Positions 1-11,848 are shown, numbered from the stretch's first letter. The stretch is 64,000 nucleotides of DNA from Setophaga petechia (GCA_024362935.1 JANCRA010000179.1:434001-498000), one strand, 5' to 3'. The notes: generated by a model from the sequence alone, not told the origin. Translations and numbers: made by a program.

Positions 1-352
1 CAGGTTGATTCTCTGGGTGCCTTTTTGCAGCCCCTGGTGCTCCTGGTCCTGCCCTGTGCTGCTGCAGTCCTGGGGCAGCTCGGGGATGTTTTCCGCGGAG
101 GCGAATTTCACCGACTCGATGGTGCTGTTCTCCAGCTGCAGGCACTCGTGGCAGCTGGAAAGGTGCAGGTGGTGGTGTTCCCCACCTCCTGTTTCCTCTT
201 TTTCCCTTTCTTCTTCCAGCTTGGATTTGTCCCCCTCAGCCTGTGCTAATCCTGATTTCCCAGCAGGAGTTACTGCATCCATGTCTGCGCTCTTCTCTTC
301 CTCTTTTCTCTCCTTTGCCAGCTCTTCAGAGCTGATTCTTCTAAATGGACAG
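1..352 (-). CDS. Candidate acidic exon of the unidentified minus-strand gene (partial)
   Basis: On the minus strand an open frame runs through to the window edge. It reads from about [18 protein letters not shown] through a Lys/Glu-rich stretch to a conserved-looking block with a Cys-x-x-Cys ([12 protein letters not shown]), then [14 protein letters not shown]. Possible acceptors are a pyrimidine-rich CAG before 352 or a TAG before 340; both need an incoming phase of 2. The exon at 4,497-4,659 ends in phase 1, so at least one exon must lie between. I recognise no family. The composition (charged linker, then a Cys-containing motif) argues for real coding sequence. The 3' end of the exon lies outside the window. 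Confidence 0.45.
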
Positions 353-559
353 CTGGAAAAGGTAAAGATACCAAAAAAAGGGGTTAAAATAATGAGATTT
401 AAAGGGTTAGGATAAATATCATTAAAGCAGAATCCAATTTCAGTACAAATTCCCTGTAACAGCAAGAAATTCACTTATTTGACACAACAAATCTTATTTC
501 CCCCCCAGGACAACGGAGATTTGCACTCATACCATAAATCTAAAGACAAAATAGGAAAA
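353..559. other. Intronic sequence without a recognised feature
   Basis: AT-rich unique sequence between the candidate exon at the window edge and the purine repeat. I see no open frame or element in it. Confidence 0.4.
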
Positions 560-875
560 GGAAAAGAAGAAGGAAAGGAAAATGGAAAGGAAAGGAAAGG
601 AAAGGAAAGGAAAAGGAAAGGAAAGGAAAGGAAAGGAAAGGAAAGGAAAGGAAAGGAAAGGAAAGGAAAGGAAAGGAAAGGAAAGGAAAGGAAAGGAAAG
701 GAAAGGAAAGGAAAGGAAAAGGAAAGGAAAGGAAAGGAAAGGAAAGGAAAGGAAAGGAAAGGAAAGGAAAGGAAAGGAAAGGAAAGGAAAGGAAAGGGGA
801 AAGAGGGAAAGAGGGAAAAAGGAAAAAGGAAAAAGGAAAAAGAAAAAAGAAAAAAGAAAGAGAAAAGAGAAAATA
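560..875. repeat. (GGAAA)n purine microsatellite
   Basis: About 40 near-perfect copies of the pentamer GGAAA lie between roughly 583 and 797, flanked by degenerate A/G-rich sequence. The tract is pure purine on the + strand, so it could form triplex DNA. Any long open frames here are artefacts of the repeat. It lies in a presumed intron of the unidentified gene. Confidence 0.95.
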
Positions 876-1180
876 CCTCTGGAAAAATACTGCTCTTCTA
901 ATTAGGGCAGGGTTTAAAGTTGCTGCTGTTTTGAAATAAACTGTTTTGAAATAAGCTAATAAAGGGATGGTGTTGGGTAAGGCACATATTGAACCACGTC
1001 CCTTGCACTGCTGAAGGCTGCAGATAAGGGTTTGGCACGAGAAAAGGGAGTAAAAAGAGAAATGAACAGATTTCAGCCTGCAGAAAGGCAGGGAGATCCA
1101 GCACAGCAAGAGTTGGGAGCTGAGAATCTAAGGGAAAACGAGGAAATAAGAAGAGCTGTTAAAAATTCCCCTTTTCCCCT

Positions 1181-1248
1181 GAAAATGACAGAAATGTGAA
1201 GATAAATCAGAGCAAATACAAGTGAGAAGAGAAGAGCAAGGATGATCA
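1181..1248 (-). CDS. Candidate transmembrane exon of the unidentified gene
   Basis: A strong minus-strand acceptor (pyrimidine tract ending TTGCTGGCAG) precedes TG ATC ATC. The two leading bases complete the phase-1 codon left by the exon at 4,497-4,659. The frame then reads a hydrophobic helix, IILALLFSLVFALIYLHISV, a plausible single transmembrane span. The weakness is the donor: no good GT lies just after the helix (only GTATTT, GTCATT and GTGCTG), so the right boundary is not fixed. Treat it as a hypothesis supported by acceptor quality, phase and hydrophobicity. Confidence 0.35.
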
Positions 1249-2060
1249 CTGCCAGCAAGAAATGTGCAGAGCAAAGAGGAGAGAAACAACACTCACCACA
1301 AGGGAGGGAGGGAGGGCTGCAAGGCAAAACCTGAAACCTTTTCCTGAATCCTTCCCCACTCACACACAACCAATTAATCCAGGGAGAAACTTGATGAACA
1401 AAATATTGTTAATCCAACTTCAATCCCTTTCCTTGTTATGAAACCACATCTCCTTTGGAGCAGATTTGAAGCAAGATTTGAGCAAGATTTGTCTTTTTTT
1501 TTGCTATCCCAAGGGAATTTCAGAGCTGCCAACCTCTGTTATTCCACCAGAGCCTCCCCCAGCCTGTTCTGGAGGAGATTCCACCCAGCCCTGGGAGGAA
1601 AAGGAGGCAGAAAACATTTCTGAAAGGGACTGGCTGGGACACTCTCAGCTTCCAGCCCTCCTTGGGGGAATATTTATACAGAACAGCACCAAGAAAGACA
1701 GAATTTCCCATCAGATTCTTTTGGGAGAATATTCCTGTCCTCTTGCACTTCAGCTAAATGTTGTTGATTTTGTCATTCTTCATTTCTGCCTGTGCACTGT
1801 GACCTACCCTAAAAAAACAACAAAACAAATACAAACCCCATTAAAAAAAGCCTAAAAAATCCCATCCCAAATTGTTCTCAATCCATGTTCAGCTTTGAAT
1901 ATACTTAAATTTCAAATATGAAAAAAAAAGAGAATATTTGCCTAAAAACTTCCGGTTTTTAAATAGATATTTTTTAGATAGATTTGAGTTTTTTTTAAAT
2001 ATTTTTTAAATAGATTTGTTAATCTAACAGACAATATTTAAATAAAGTATTTCCTAACTT
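1249..2060. other. Unique intron-like sequence
   Basis: Moderately AT-rich sequence of the unidentified gene. Frames at 1,438-1,855 are short and lack splice context. I see no gene or element here. Confidence 0.4.
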
Positions 2061-2062
2061 CT

Positions 2063-2165
2063 GGTTTGGAGCACCCTGGGATAGTGGAAAGGTCCCAGTC
2101 CATGGCAGGGGCTGGGAATGGATGATTTTTAAGGCTCCTTCCAACCCAAACCGTTCCAAATCCTC
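2063..2165 (+). mobile_element. CR1 LINE 3' end fragment
   Basis: The stretch runs from a GGTCCCAGTCCATGGCAGGG-like part to TTTTTAAGGCTCCTTCCAACC and then CAAACCGTTCC. This matches the typical avian CR1 3' tail (GGTCCCTTCCAACCCAAACC). The fragment is short, diverged and 5'-truncated. It directly precedes the large minisatellite. Confidence 0.7.
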
Positions 2166-2229
2166 CAAAATTAAAGCAGAGCTACAGAGGGATCAACCTG
2201 GAATCCCAACAGGAAAAAAACACTGCCAA

Positions 2230-4432
2230 AAAAAAAGGCAAATTTTTCAGGTAGGTATAAAAAACGATGCACAAAAAAAAGGCAAATTTTTTTCAGGTAG
2301 GTATAAAAACAATGCACAAAAAAAGGTAAATTTTTTACAGGTAGGTGTAAAAAACGATGCACAAAAAAAAAAGGCAATTTTTTCACGTAGGTATAAAAAA
2401 ACTATGCAGAAAAAACAGGCAATTTTTTTTCAGGTAGGTGTAAAAAGCAATGCTCAAAAAAAAGGTAAATTTTTCCAGGTAGGTGTAAAAAACGATGCAC
2501 AAAAAAAAGGCAAGTTTTTTTCAGGTAGGTATAAAAAATCGATGCACAAAAAAAGGTAAATTTTTTTCAGGTAGGTATAAAAAACGATGCACAAAAAAAG
2601 AGTAAATTTTTTCAGGTAGGTCAAAAAAACACTGACAAAAAAAAAGGCAATTTTTTTCAGGTAGGTATAAAAAATGATGCACCAAAAAAAGGCAAATTTT
2701 TTTTCAGGTAGGTATAAAAAACGATGCACAAAAAAATTACGATGCACAAAAAAAGGCAAATTATTTTAGGTAGCTATAAAAAACGATGCACAAAAAAAGG
2801 CAATTTTTTCCAGGTAGGTCTACAAAACGATGCACAAAAAAAAAGTAAATTTTTTTCAGGTAGGTCTAAAAAAACACTGCAAAAAAAAAAGGCAAATTTT
2901 TTCAGGTAGGTATAAAAAATCGATGCACAAAAAAAAAGGCAAATTTTTTTTCAGGTAGCTATAAAAAAACGATGCACAAAAAAAAGGCAATTTTTTTTCA
3001 GGTAGGTCTAAAAAACAATGCACAAAAAAAGGCAATTTTTTCCAGGTAGGTATAAAAAACGATGCACAAAAAAAGGCAAATTTTTTTCAGGTAGGTGTGA
3101 AAAACAATGCACAAAAAAAAGGCAATTTTTTTTCAGGTAGGTCTAAAAAACAATGCACAAAAAAAAAAGGCAATTTTTTCCAGCTAGGTCTAAAAAACTA
3201 TGCTCAAAAAAAAGATAAATTTTTTCCAGGTAGGTGTAAAAATCGATGCACAAAAAAAGGCAGTTTTTTTCAGGTAGGTGAAAAAAACGATGCACAAAAA
3301 AAAGGCAAATTTTTTTCAGGTAGGTCTAAAAAACAATGCACAAAAAAACCCGCAATTTTTTCCAGGTAGGTCTAAAAAACGATGCTCTAAAAAAAGGTAA
3401 ATTTTTTTCAGGTAGGTATAAAAATCGATGCACACAAAAAAAAGGGCAAATTTTTTTCAGGTAGCTATAAAAAACGATGCACAAAAAAAGGCAATTTTTT
3501 TTCAGGTAGGTCTAAAAAACAATGCACAAAAAAAAGGCAATTTTTTCCAGGTAGGTCTAAAAAACGATGCACAAAAAAAGGCAATTTTTTTCAGGTAGAT
3601 CTAAAAAAACTATGCACAAAAAAAAGCCATTTTTTTCAGGTAGGTCTAAAAAAACGATGCTCTAAAAAAAAGGTAAATTTTTTTCAGGTAGGTGCAAAAA
3701 ACACTGCCAAAAAAAGGAAATTTTTTTCAGGTAGGTGTAAAAAATGATGCACAAAAAAAAAAAAGGTAAATTTTTTCCAGGTAGCTATAAAAAACGATGC
3801 ACAAAAAAAAGGCAATTTTTTTCAGGTAGGTGTAAAAAACAATGCACAAAAAAAGGCAATTTTTTTCAGGTAGGTCTACAAAACGATGCACAAAAAAAAA
3901 GGTAAATTTTTTTCAGGTAGGTCTAAAAAAACACTGCCAAAAAAAAAAAGGCAAATTTTTTCAGGTAGGTATAAAAATCGATGCACAAAAAAAAAGGCAA
4001 ATTTTTTTCAGGTAGCTATAAAAAACAATGCACAAAAAAAGGCAATTTTTTTTCAGGTAGGTCTAAAAAACAATGCACAAAAAAAAAGGCAATTTTTTCC
4101 AGGTAGGTATATAAAATGATGCACAAAAAAAAGGCAAATTTTTTTCAGTAGGTGTGAAAAACAATGCACAAAAAAAGGACAAATTTTTTTCAGGTAGGTC
4201 TAAAAAACAATGCACAAAAAAAAAGGCAATTTTTTCCAGGTAGGTATATAAAATGACACATAGAAAAAGGCAATTTTTTCCAGGTAGGTGTAAAAATCGA
4301 TGCACAAAAAAAGACAAATTTTTTTCAGGTAGGTGTAAAAAATGCACAAAAAAAGGCAATTTTTTTCAGGTAGGTGTAAAAATCGATGCACAAAAAAAAA
4401 GGTAAATTTTTTCAGGTACAAAAACAATGCAC
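2230..4432. repeat. ~45-bp minisatellite with CAG|GTAGGT core, about 48 copies
   Basis: The tandem unit reads roughly GGCAAATTTTTTTCAGG, then TAGGTATAAAAAACGATGC, then ACAAAAAAA. Copies differ mainly in A and T homopolymer length and at one position (GTATAA, GTCTAA or GTGTAA). Short ORFs such as KKGKFFSGRYKNNAQ are products of the repeat. On the + strand each unit holds a T-tract plus CAG immediately followed by GTAGGT. The array lies between the candidate exons at 1.2 and 4.5 kb of the minus-strand gene. Confidence 0.95.
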
Positions 4433-4496
4433 AAAATCCTAAAATAAGTATAAATCAAGGATGCTGTGGCATGAGAAAGGAGCAGGGGGTACTTAC

Positions 4497-4659
4497 AGAC
4501 GATCCTGCGTGGCACCAGCCCGTTGTGCAGCTGCAGCCTGTCCTCCAGGAACGCTATCCCCAGGCTGCTGAAATTATCTACACTGGCCTCAGCAATCAGC
4601 TGAAAAGGCTCCCCAGCTTTATAGGCCAAGGGTGAACAAAAGTCTGACCACTGGACAAT
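4497..4659 (-). CDS. Unidentified gene, third supported exon
   Basis: The exon starts after a good acceptor (CTCTGTTCTAG) and ends at a consensus donor (GTCT|GTAAGT). It is 163 nt, entering in phase 0 and leaving in phase 1. It reads IVQWSDFCSPLAYKAGEPFQ, then LIAEASVDNFSSLGIAFLED, then RLQLHNGLVPRRIV. Phase 0 at the start agrees with the exon at 14,360-14,512, so the two can be joined directly. The sequence looks like a compact beta-rich domain of a soluble or luminal region; I do not recognise the family. It sits between two tandem arrays. Confidence 0.75.
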
Positions 4660-4699
4660 CTAGAACAGAGCACAGGGATGGCTTTCAGTTGGGAAAATG

Positions 4700-6275
4700 A
4701 TGGAGAAATGCCCAAAGTTGCAAAAATTTTGTGAGTTTGTCAGAGGAATGCAGAGAATTGAAGGATTTACTGAGCAGGGTTTGGTTGAAGCAGCAAAGAT
4801 CGAGGCCTGATGGAAGAGAAAAATATCCACCAAGGAAGCATTGTCAAAGATCAAAGTTCTAAAAGTTCTAAGTAAAAAAAAACTAAATTGGCAGCAGAGC
4901 TGTAAGAAAAATTATGCAGGAGAATTGAAGGATTTACTGAGGGGGGGTTTGGTTGAAGCAGCAAAGATTGAGGCCTGATGGAAGAGAGAAATATCCACAC
5001 CAAGGACGCATTCCCAAAGATCAAGGCTCTAAAAGTTCCAAGTAAAAACAAATTGTTCCTTTAAAAACAAACAAAAAAACCATAAATTGGCAGCAGAGCT
5101 GTAAGAAAAAATATGCAGGAGAATTGAAGAATTTACTAAGGGGGGGGTTTGGTTGAAGCAGCAAAGATTGAGGCCTGATGGAAGAGAAAAATATCCACAC
5201 CAAGGAAGCATTGCCAAATATCAAGGATGGAAGAGAAAAATATCCACACCAAGGAAGCATTCCCAAAGATCAAGGCTCTAAACGTTCTAAGTGAAAAAAA
5301 AAAATAAATTGGCAGCAGAGCTGTAAGAAAAATAATGCAGGAGAATTGAAGAATTTACTGAACAGGGTTTGGTAGAAGCAGCAAAGATTGAGGCCTGATG
5401 GAAAAGAAAAATATCCACACCAAGGAAGCATTCCCAAAGATCAAGGCTCTAAAAGTTCCAAACAAAAAAAAATAAATTGGCAGCAGAGCTGTAAGAAAAA
5501 TTATGCAGGGGAATTGAAGAATTTACTGGGGGGGGGTTTGGTTGAAGAAACAAAGATTGAGGCCTGATGGAAGAGAAAAATATCCACACCAAGGAAGCAT
5601 TGTCAAAGATCAAGGCTCTAAAAGTTCTAAGTAAAAAAAAAACTAAATTGGCAGCAGAGCTGTAAGAAAAACTATGCAGGAGAATTGAAGGATTTACTGA
5701 GGGGGGGTTTGGTTGAAGCAGCAAAGATTGAGGCCTGATGGAAGAGAAAAATATCCACACCAAGGAAGCATTGTCAAAGATCAAGGCTCTAAAAGTTCCA
5801 AGTAAAAACAAACTGTTCCTTTAAAAACAAACAAAAAAAAAATAAATTAGCAGCAGAGCTGTAAGAAAAATTATGCAGGAGAAATTATGCAGGAGAATTG
5901 AAGAATTTACTGAGCAGGGTTTGGCTGAAGCAGCAAACATTGAGGCCCGATGGAAGAGAAAAATATCCACACCAAGGAATCATTCCCAAAGATCAAGGAT
6001 GGAAGAGAAAAATATCCACACCAAGGAAGCACTGTCAAAGATCAAGGCTCTAAAAGTTCTAAACAAAAAAAAAATAAATTGGCAGCAGAGGTGTAAGAAA
6101 ATTTATGCAGGAGAATTGAAGAATTTACTGAGCGGGGTTTGGTTGAAGCAGCAAAGATTGAGGCCTGATGGAAGAGAGAAATATCCACACCAAGGAAGCA
6201 TTCCCAAAGATCAAGGCTCTAAAAGTTCCAAGCAAAAAAAAAAAATTTTTTTTTAATTTTCTTACAGCAGAGCTG
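4700..6275. repeat. ~165-220-bp tandem repeat, about 8 copies
   Basis: Recurring landmarks are GGTTTGGTTGAAGCAGCAAA, GATTGAGGCCTGATGGAAGA, CCAAGGAAGCATTCCCAAAG and GGCAGCAGAGCTGTAAGAAA. The last recurs near 4,890, 5,092, 5,313, 5,480, 5,650, 5,850 and 6,082. On the gene (minus) strand that landmark reads TTTCTTACAGCTCTGCTGCC, a good-looking 3' splice site in every copy. The array ends about 40 bp upstream of the authentic acceptor at 4,660. Copy length varies through small internal duplications. Confidence 0.9.
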
Positions 6276-6299
6276 TAAAAAAAATTCTGTTTGGGTTTG

Positions 6300-7440
6300 T
6301 TTCCTTCAGCACCAACTCCAAGCAAGAATGCTGATAAAAGGAACAAAATTAAACTGCAAGGGTTTAACTACAAGGTGCATCCACGGGCTGGTGTAGGTGA
6401 AATGAATTTCTTCCTTTGCCATTCCCAGGGAATTCTTCATCCCCAAGTCAATTCTGAGTGCATTTGGAATCAAGGCTGCAGGGAGATTGGGTAAAAAATT
6501 CAAGTTAAGCTGTGCAGAAGTGACGTTCACATGCAGCAGTGGTAAAAAGTGGGCAGATATATTTTAAAAATTCATTGTATCATAAATTAGTAAGTTAATT
6601 AATGACCACACTTAGCATTCTGCTTTCAACCTGTGTGATGGTGGTGGATTTTTTACAAGAAACTCAAAAAGTCTTCAGGCATTTGAGAGGTTTGGTGAGG
6701 GACAAAGAGCTCAGGGTGGGGAAATCTCACAGGCCTCAAATCTCACAGGCTGCAAATCTTAAACTCCTCAAATCTTAAACTCCTAATTTTAATGAAAAAT
6801 ATTTACAAAATTATATATATTTCTAAAATTATTTATAAAAATTATCTATAAAATTTTATTAAAAAATAAAAATTAGAAGGATTAACTAAACCACGAGGGT
6901 TGAAGATGTTTATCTACATCAAAAATTCCTTTTCCCAGCAAAGGAACATTGCACAAGTAGAAGACACAACTGGATACACAAACCCCTTGTTCTCCCATGA
7001 AAGAATTTTTAGAGACCTGCCTTCATGACCTAAAAAAATCCAAAATTCAGCCTTTGCCATGCTCCAAAACACGGGGAGACAAAGTGCAACTCCCTCAGGG
7101 CAGCTTCCCTCACTGTGACACCTCTCCCTTGAGGTTCAGCTTCTCACCCCCACTCACCAGATGTAAAACACTGACTGAAGGAAGGGAAAAAATTATTTTG
7201 GGTACACAAACTGAGGGTGAGCTGCCAGTTATTCTACTCATTCATAATTAGACCATCAGCTAAATTTATCTTTCTTTTCTGCAATTAAATGGATTCCACA
7301 CCACCTGAGGGAATCCAGCTGCAGCTTTTGATGTTGTGGAGTTTCCCAAGAGAACAAGAGGACAGAACAAACAACCCCAATGGTTCTGTCTCCTTTCTAA
7401 GGCATTCCCAGAGACAATTTCTGGTTATTAATCAACAAAC
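6300..7440. other. AT-rich intron-like sequence
   Basis: Mostly unique AT-rich DNA with short ATTTATAA-like runs near 6,790-6,870. I could place no exon with plausible splice sites. Confidence 0.4.
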
Positions 7441-7445
7441 CCAAA

Positions 7446-8345
7446 TGAGACCATTCAGTCACAGAACCCCAGAATGGTTTGGGTTGGAGGAACCTTAAAA
7501 ATCATCTCATTCCATTCCCTGCCATGGCAGGGACACCTCCCACTGTCCCCAGTGTCCAACCTGGCCTTGGGCACTGCCAGGGATCCAGGGATGGAATTCC
7601 ATCCCAGCCCTGCCCACCCTGCCAGGGAACAATTCCTCATTGCCCAGATCCCACCCAGCCCTGCCCTCTGGCACTGCAGCCATTCCCTGTCCCTGTCATA
7701 TTTCCTGGGAAAATCTCCTTGCTCAGGATTTCTTCTCTTGGGAAGATGAGAAGCCTCAGAGAGCAAACAAAATAATCTCATTTGCTTCTCCCTGTTTTGG
7801 GCTTTGGATCATGGCTGGAGATTGTTCACCAACAGGTTTGATTGGTTCCGTGTGAATTGTTTTTAATTAATGACCAATCACCATCAGCTGTGTCAGACTC
7901 TGAGGAACCAGCCATGAGTTTTTATTATTCATTCTTGTTAAGCCTTCTGTCTGTGTCCTTTCTCTTTCCTCAATATAGTTTTAGTATAGTATTCATATCA
8001 TATCATATCATATCATATCATATCAAATCAGCCTTCTGAGAGCATGGAGTCAGATTCTCATCTCTTCCCTTGTCCTGGGGACCCTCACAGACTCAACAAT
8101 TCCCTGTGTGCTGTCCCTGCATCCCCTGGCAATTGTCTCTCTCCAGCTTTCCTGGGGCTCCTGCAGGCCCTGCAAGGCCACCCTGAGCTCAGCCCAAAGC
8201 TTCTCCTGTGCAGGTGAACAATGCCAGCTGTGCCAGCCTTTCCTCCCAGCACAGCTGCTCCATCCCTCTGCTCATCCTGGAGCCTCCTCTGGGCTCTCTG
8301 CAGCAGCTCCAGCTCCCCCCTGGGCTGGCCCAGCTCTGCAGGTGG
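7446..8345 (-). mobile_element. CR1 LINE fragment interrupted by a solo LTR
   Basis: The left part (7,446-7,687) begins CAGAACCCCAGAATGGTTTG, then GGTTGGAGGAACCTTAAAAA, the reverse complement of a CR1 3' end. The sequence resumes after the LTR at 8,099 with CTCTCCAGCTTTCCTGGGGC, further inside the same element. The CR1 is therefore on the minus strand and predates the LTR insertion. Confidence 0.75.
7688..8098 (+). mobile_element. Solo LTR (endogenous retrovirus) with 6-bp target duplication
   Basis: The element starts TGTCCCTGTCATATTTCC and ends AGACTCAACA (TG...CA termini). It is flanked on both sides by the direct repeat ATTCCC (7,682-7,687 and 8,099-8,104). It is 411 bp, has no coding content and contains a short TCATA repeat near its 3' part. 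A 6-bp duplication is typical of ERVK-like integration. Two related diverged copies lie at 11.85 and 12.43 kb. Confidence 0.85.
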
Positions 8346-8349
8346 GCTC

Positions 8350-8930
8350 CCAATCCATATTTTTATTTCTGGCCTTTGAATATCTACCAGAAAACTGGCT
8401 GGGTATCTTCTGATCCATGATTTCTGCTAATCCTGAGTGAAAAAATTCCCTTTCCCAGAGGAAAGTGTGGGGTTTTTAACTGGGGGTGAAACCCCAGCTC
8501 TGTGGGTGAAAGTCCCAGCTTCAATGGGACTGCCTGTGGTGCTGAAGGATTTCCAGAGTAATTTAAACATCTTTTCTCACCCAAAGAACAGGCACAAGTA
8601 ACACCCACCCCTGGAGGCTGTCAGGAAGATCTGTTGATGCTCCTGATCTTGCTTCTCCAAGTAAAATCTCAGATGTAAAATGAAATTATTGCTGCACAGT
8701 GCAAACAAAGTGAACCCACAGAAGCAGCTCTTGCCAAAACCTGTGACCCTGAAATGAGGCAGCAATCCACTGGCTCAGAGCAGAACAAAAACCCTCAGGG
8801 AACATTTTCCAGCTTTCCTGCTATCCAAACCCAAATCTGGAGAGCAATTCCAAATCAAAATTCTGTCAGAATCAAGGAGATGAAAGGCCAGCTCTTAGCA
8901 AAGAACGAGACATTATTCAAAATCCTGTTT
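8350..8930. other. Intron-like sequence without a recognised feature
   Basis: Unique sequence with only short open frames and no convincing splice pairs. Confidence 0.35.
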
Positions 8931-8935
8931 TCAGA

Positions 8936-10610
8936 GTGCCCGTCATTCTCACCAGTCACAGGTCACTGATATTCCCACAAAAAATGGCTTTTTTGGCCAG
9001 AAATTCCCCCAACAGCAATGTGTTCCCACAGGCCCTGGATGTGCTGACAGCCAGAGGTACCAAAATTAACAGAACTTTACTGTGTTCACACAGAACAACA
9101 ATAAACAAAATAAACCAGCAGCCCTTTTCCTCTTTAATTTTGATATTTTTTTTGCATGGACTATCACTTCTGAGCATTCCAAATCAAATTAATTTGTAAT
9201 GTCCACTTAAGGATGAAAAATTTTCCATCCTAAGGAAAACAAAAGCAAACCCAAGAAGATTTAAATAAAAAAAAACCCCAATAGAACAGATAATTAGAGC
9301 TTCAATGCAGGTGGTTTTGTGGATCTTTCTGCTACAAAATGTAAAAATAAAATAAAAATCATCCACCTGATGTACACGAGTCTCTCCTCATTCTCACCAG
9401 TCACAGGTCACTGATATTCCTACAAAAAATGGCTTTTTTGGCCAGAAATTCCCCCAACAGCAATGTGTTCCCACAGGCCCTGGATGTGCTGACAGCCAGA
9501 GCTGGTTTTTAACCAAAATTAACAGAACTTTATTGTGTTCACACAGAACAATAATAAACAAAATAAACCAGCAGTCCCTTTCCTCTTTAATTTTGATATT
9601 TTCTACCTGGACTATCACTTCTGAGCATTCCAAATCAAATTAATTAGCAATGTCCACATAAGGATTAAAAATTTCCCGTCCTAAGGAAAACAAAAGCAAA
9701 CCCAAGAAGATTTTAAAAAAAGAAACCCCAATAGAACAGATAATTATAGCTTCAATGCAGGTGGTTTTGTGGATCTTTCTGCTACAAAAATAAAAATAAA
9801 ATAAAAATCTTCCACCTGAGCTGGCCCAGGTGTGCAAGAGTCCCTCCCCATTCTCACCAGTCACAGGTCACCCCTTTTCTTCTTTATTTTGATTTTTTGC
9901 ATGGACTATCACTTTTGAGCATTCCAAATCAAATTAATTATCAAATTTAATGTTCACATAAGGATGCAAAATCTTCCATCCTAAGGAAAACAAAAGCAAA
10001 CCCCAAAAGATTAAAGAAAACCCAATAAACCCCAAAAGAACAGATAATTAGAGCTTCAATGCAGGTGGTTTTGTGCATCTTCCTGCTACAAAATGTAAAA
10101 ATAAAATAAAAATCATCCACCTGATGTACATGAGTCTCTCCTCATTCTCACCAGCCACAGGTCACTGATATTCCCACAAAAAATGGCTTTTTTGGCCAGA
10201 AATTCCCCCAACAGCAATGTGTTCCCACAGGCCCTGGCTATGGTGACAGCCAGAGCTGGTTTTTAACCAAAATTAAGAGAATTTTACTGTGTTCACACAG
10301 AACAATAAACAAAATAAACCAGAATTCCTTTTCCTCTTCAGTTTTGATTTTTTTGCCTGGACTATCACTTCCGAGCATTCCAAATCAAATTAATTTGTAA
10401 TGTCCACTTAAGGATGAAAAATTTTCCATCCTAAGGAAAATGAAAGCAAACCCAAGAATATTAAAAAAAACCAACAATACAATAAACCCCAAAATAACAG
10501 ACAATTAGAGCTTCAATGCAGGTTGTTTTTCTGGATCTTTCTGCTACAAAAAATAAAAATAAAATAAAAATCTTCCACCTGAGCTGGCCCAGGTGTACAA
10601 GAGGGAGGGC
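8936..10610. repeat. ~290-480-bp tandem segmental repeat, 4 copies (one partial)
   Basis: The block starting TCATTCTCACCAGTCACAGG and TCACTGATATTCCCACAAAA recurs at about 8,941, 9,390, 9,851 (lacking the middle) and 10,146. Each copy ends with a TACAAAATGTAAAAATAAAA-like A-rich stretch and CCACCTGATGTACA or CCACCTGAGCTGGC. Copies differ by small indels. No coding capacity. Confidence 0.9.
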
Positions 10611-10739
10611 ACAGCTCATTTATTTCTCTCCTGAGGCAGAGCCCACCTGGATGGATTCCCCCTGCCAAAGGCAATAAAATGTTGATTTTAGGGTTTAAAT
10701 TAAAATTAAAAAACCATTTCCAAAGCAGCTGCTCCAGGT

Positions 10740-11450
10740 TTTCCCTAAGGAAATAAATAGATGGTTTTATAGTTTATCACAGGGTGAAAAATTTGGAGTT
10801 TTGGGGTTTTAGTATGGAGGTGGATAGAAGATTAAAATAGAGGATTTTGGGTGTTGTTTGATCTTTTTCTTCTTCTTTATCTGCTTTATTTTCTATTGTG
10901 TTGGTGGTATAGAGTGATTATTTAGGGAGAGTTGTAATACAGATGTTGTGTGGCAGACAAATAATTAGTTATTGGTAGAAAAGTAGAAATAAAGCACATT
11001 TTAAGAGTTAATTAGATAAAATAGCTTTAAAAGACCTTGAAACTGCACATTTTGTGACTTTTTTGCTGCCTTCTCTTTGCGTGCTAAGTTTAATGCAGAA
11101 CTTCTGGTAAGATAAAAAACAAACAACAACTTGAAGATTAAAAAATTCCTTTACACAGATCCTCCCCCAGGGAAGCAGCCAGGCCACGAGCACCTGTGGA
11201 TGTGATCTCCTGGAACACCAAGGATGTGGAATTTTGGTGAAGGAGCCTGAAATTTCCTGATTGTGGGAAATCAGGGTGACAGGACACCCAGGACAGGGTG
11301 GGAAGTGGATTTGTAGAGAATTCTTCAAGTTTGACAGAAAATTCACACAGTGCACATCTGTATGCAAACTTTTGAGAGAAGAAATGTTGATTTTAGGTTC
11401 TAAATTAAAATTAAATTTAAATTAAGGTTTCAAATTGAATTAAACCCTTT
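10740..11450. other. AT-rich sequence, possible old LTR remnant
   Basis: T-rich text such as TTTAGTATGGAGGTGGATAG resembles a similar T-rich stretch at 52.1-52.6 kb (TTTAGTATGGAGG), hinting at one dispersed family. No termini or target duplication were found. Confidence 0.3.
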
Positions 11451-11694
11451 TAATGCTGCTTGAAAAATTCTCTACAAATCCACTTCCCACACTCATCCAT
11501 GGCCCCAGGGGTGATCCCAGCCTGGATCATGGAGAGCTCTGGGATTCCAGCAGCAGCCCAGATGTTTCATTAGAGCCTCCAGACACATCTTGCCATGGAT
11601 ATTTCCCTTTCTCCTCTTCCCTGGGGGCTCTGAGATCCATCCCTCCCCTCTCAAAGCCTTCCAGGGCCTCAAGGGAGCTCAACTGAAGCAGGAG

Positions 11695-11845
11695 AAGGAT
11701 TTCCCACTGCCCCAGGCTGCTCCAGCCTGGCCTTGGGCACTGCCAGGGATCCAGGGGCTCCACAGCTGCTCTGGGAATTCCATCCCAGCCAGGAATTCCT
11801 GCCCAAAATCCCACCCCAATCTCCCCTTGCCCAGAGGGAGCCATT
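11695..11845 (-). mobile_element. CR1 LINE fragment
   Basis: CTGCTCCAGCCTGGCCTTGG, then GCACTGCCAGGGATCCAGG, is the recurring avian CR1 internal 3' region in reverse complement. It is similar to 7,560-7,600 and 20,040-20,100. Confidence 0.65.
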
Positions 11846-11848
11846 CCC

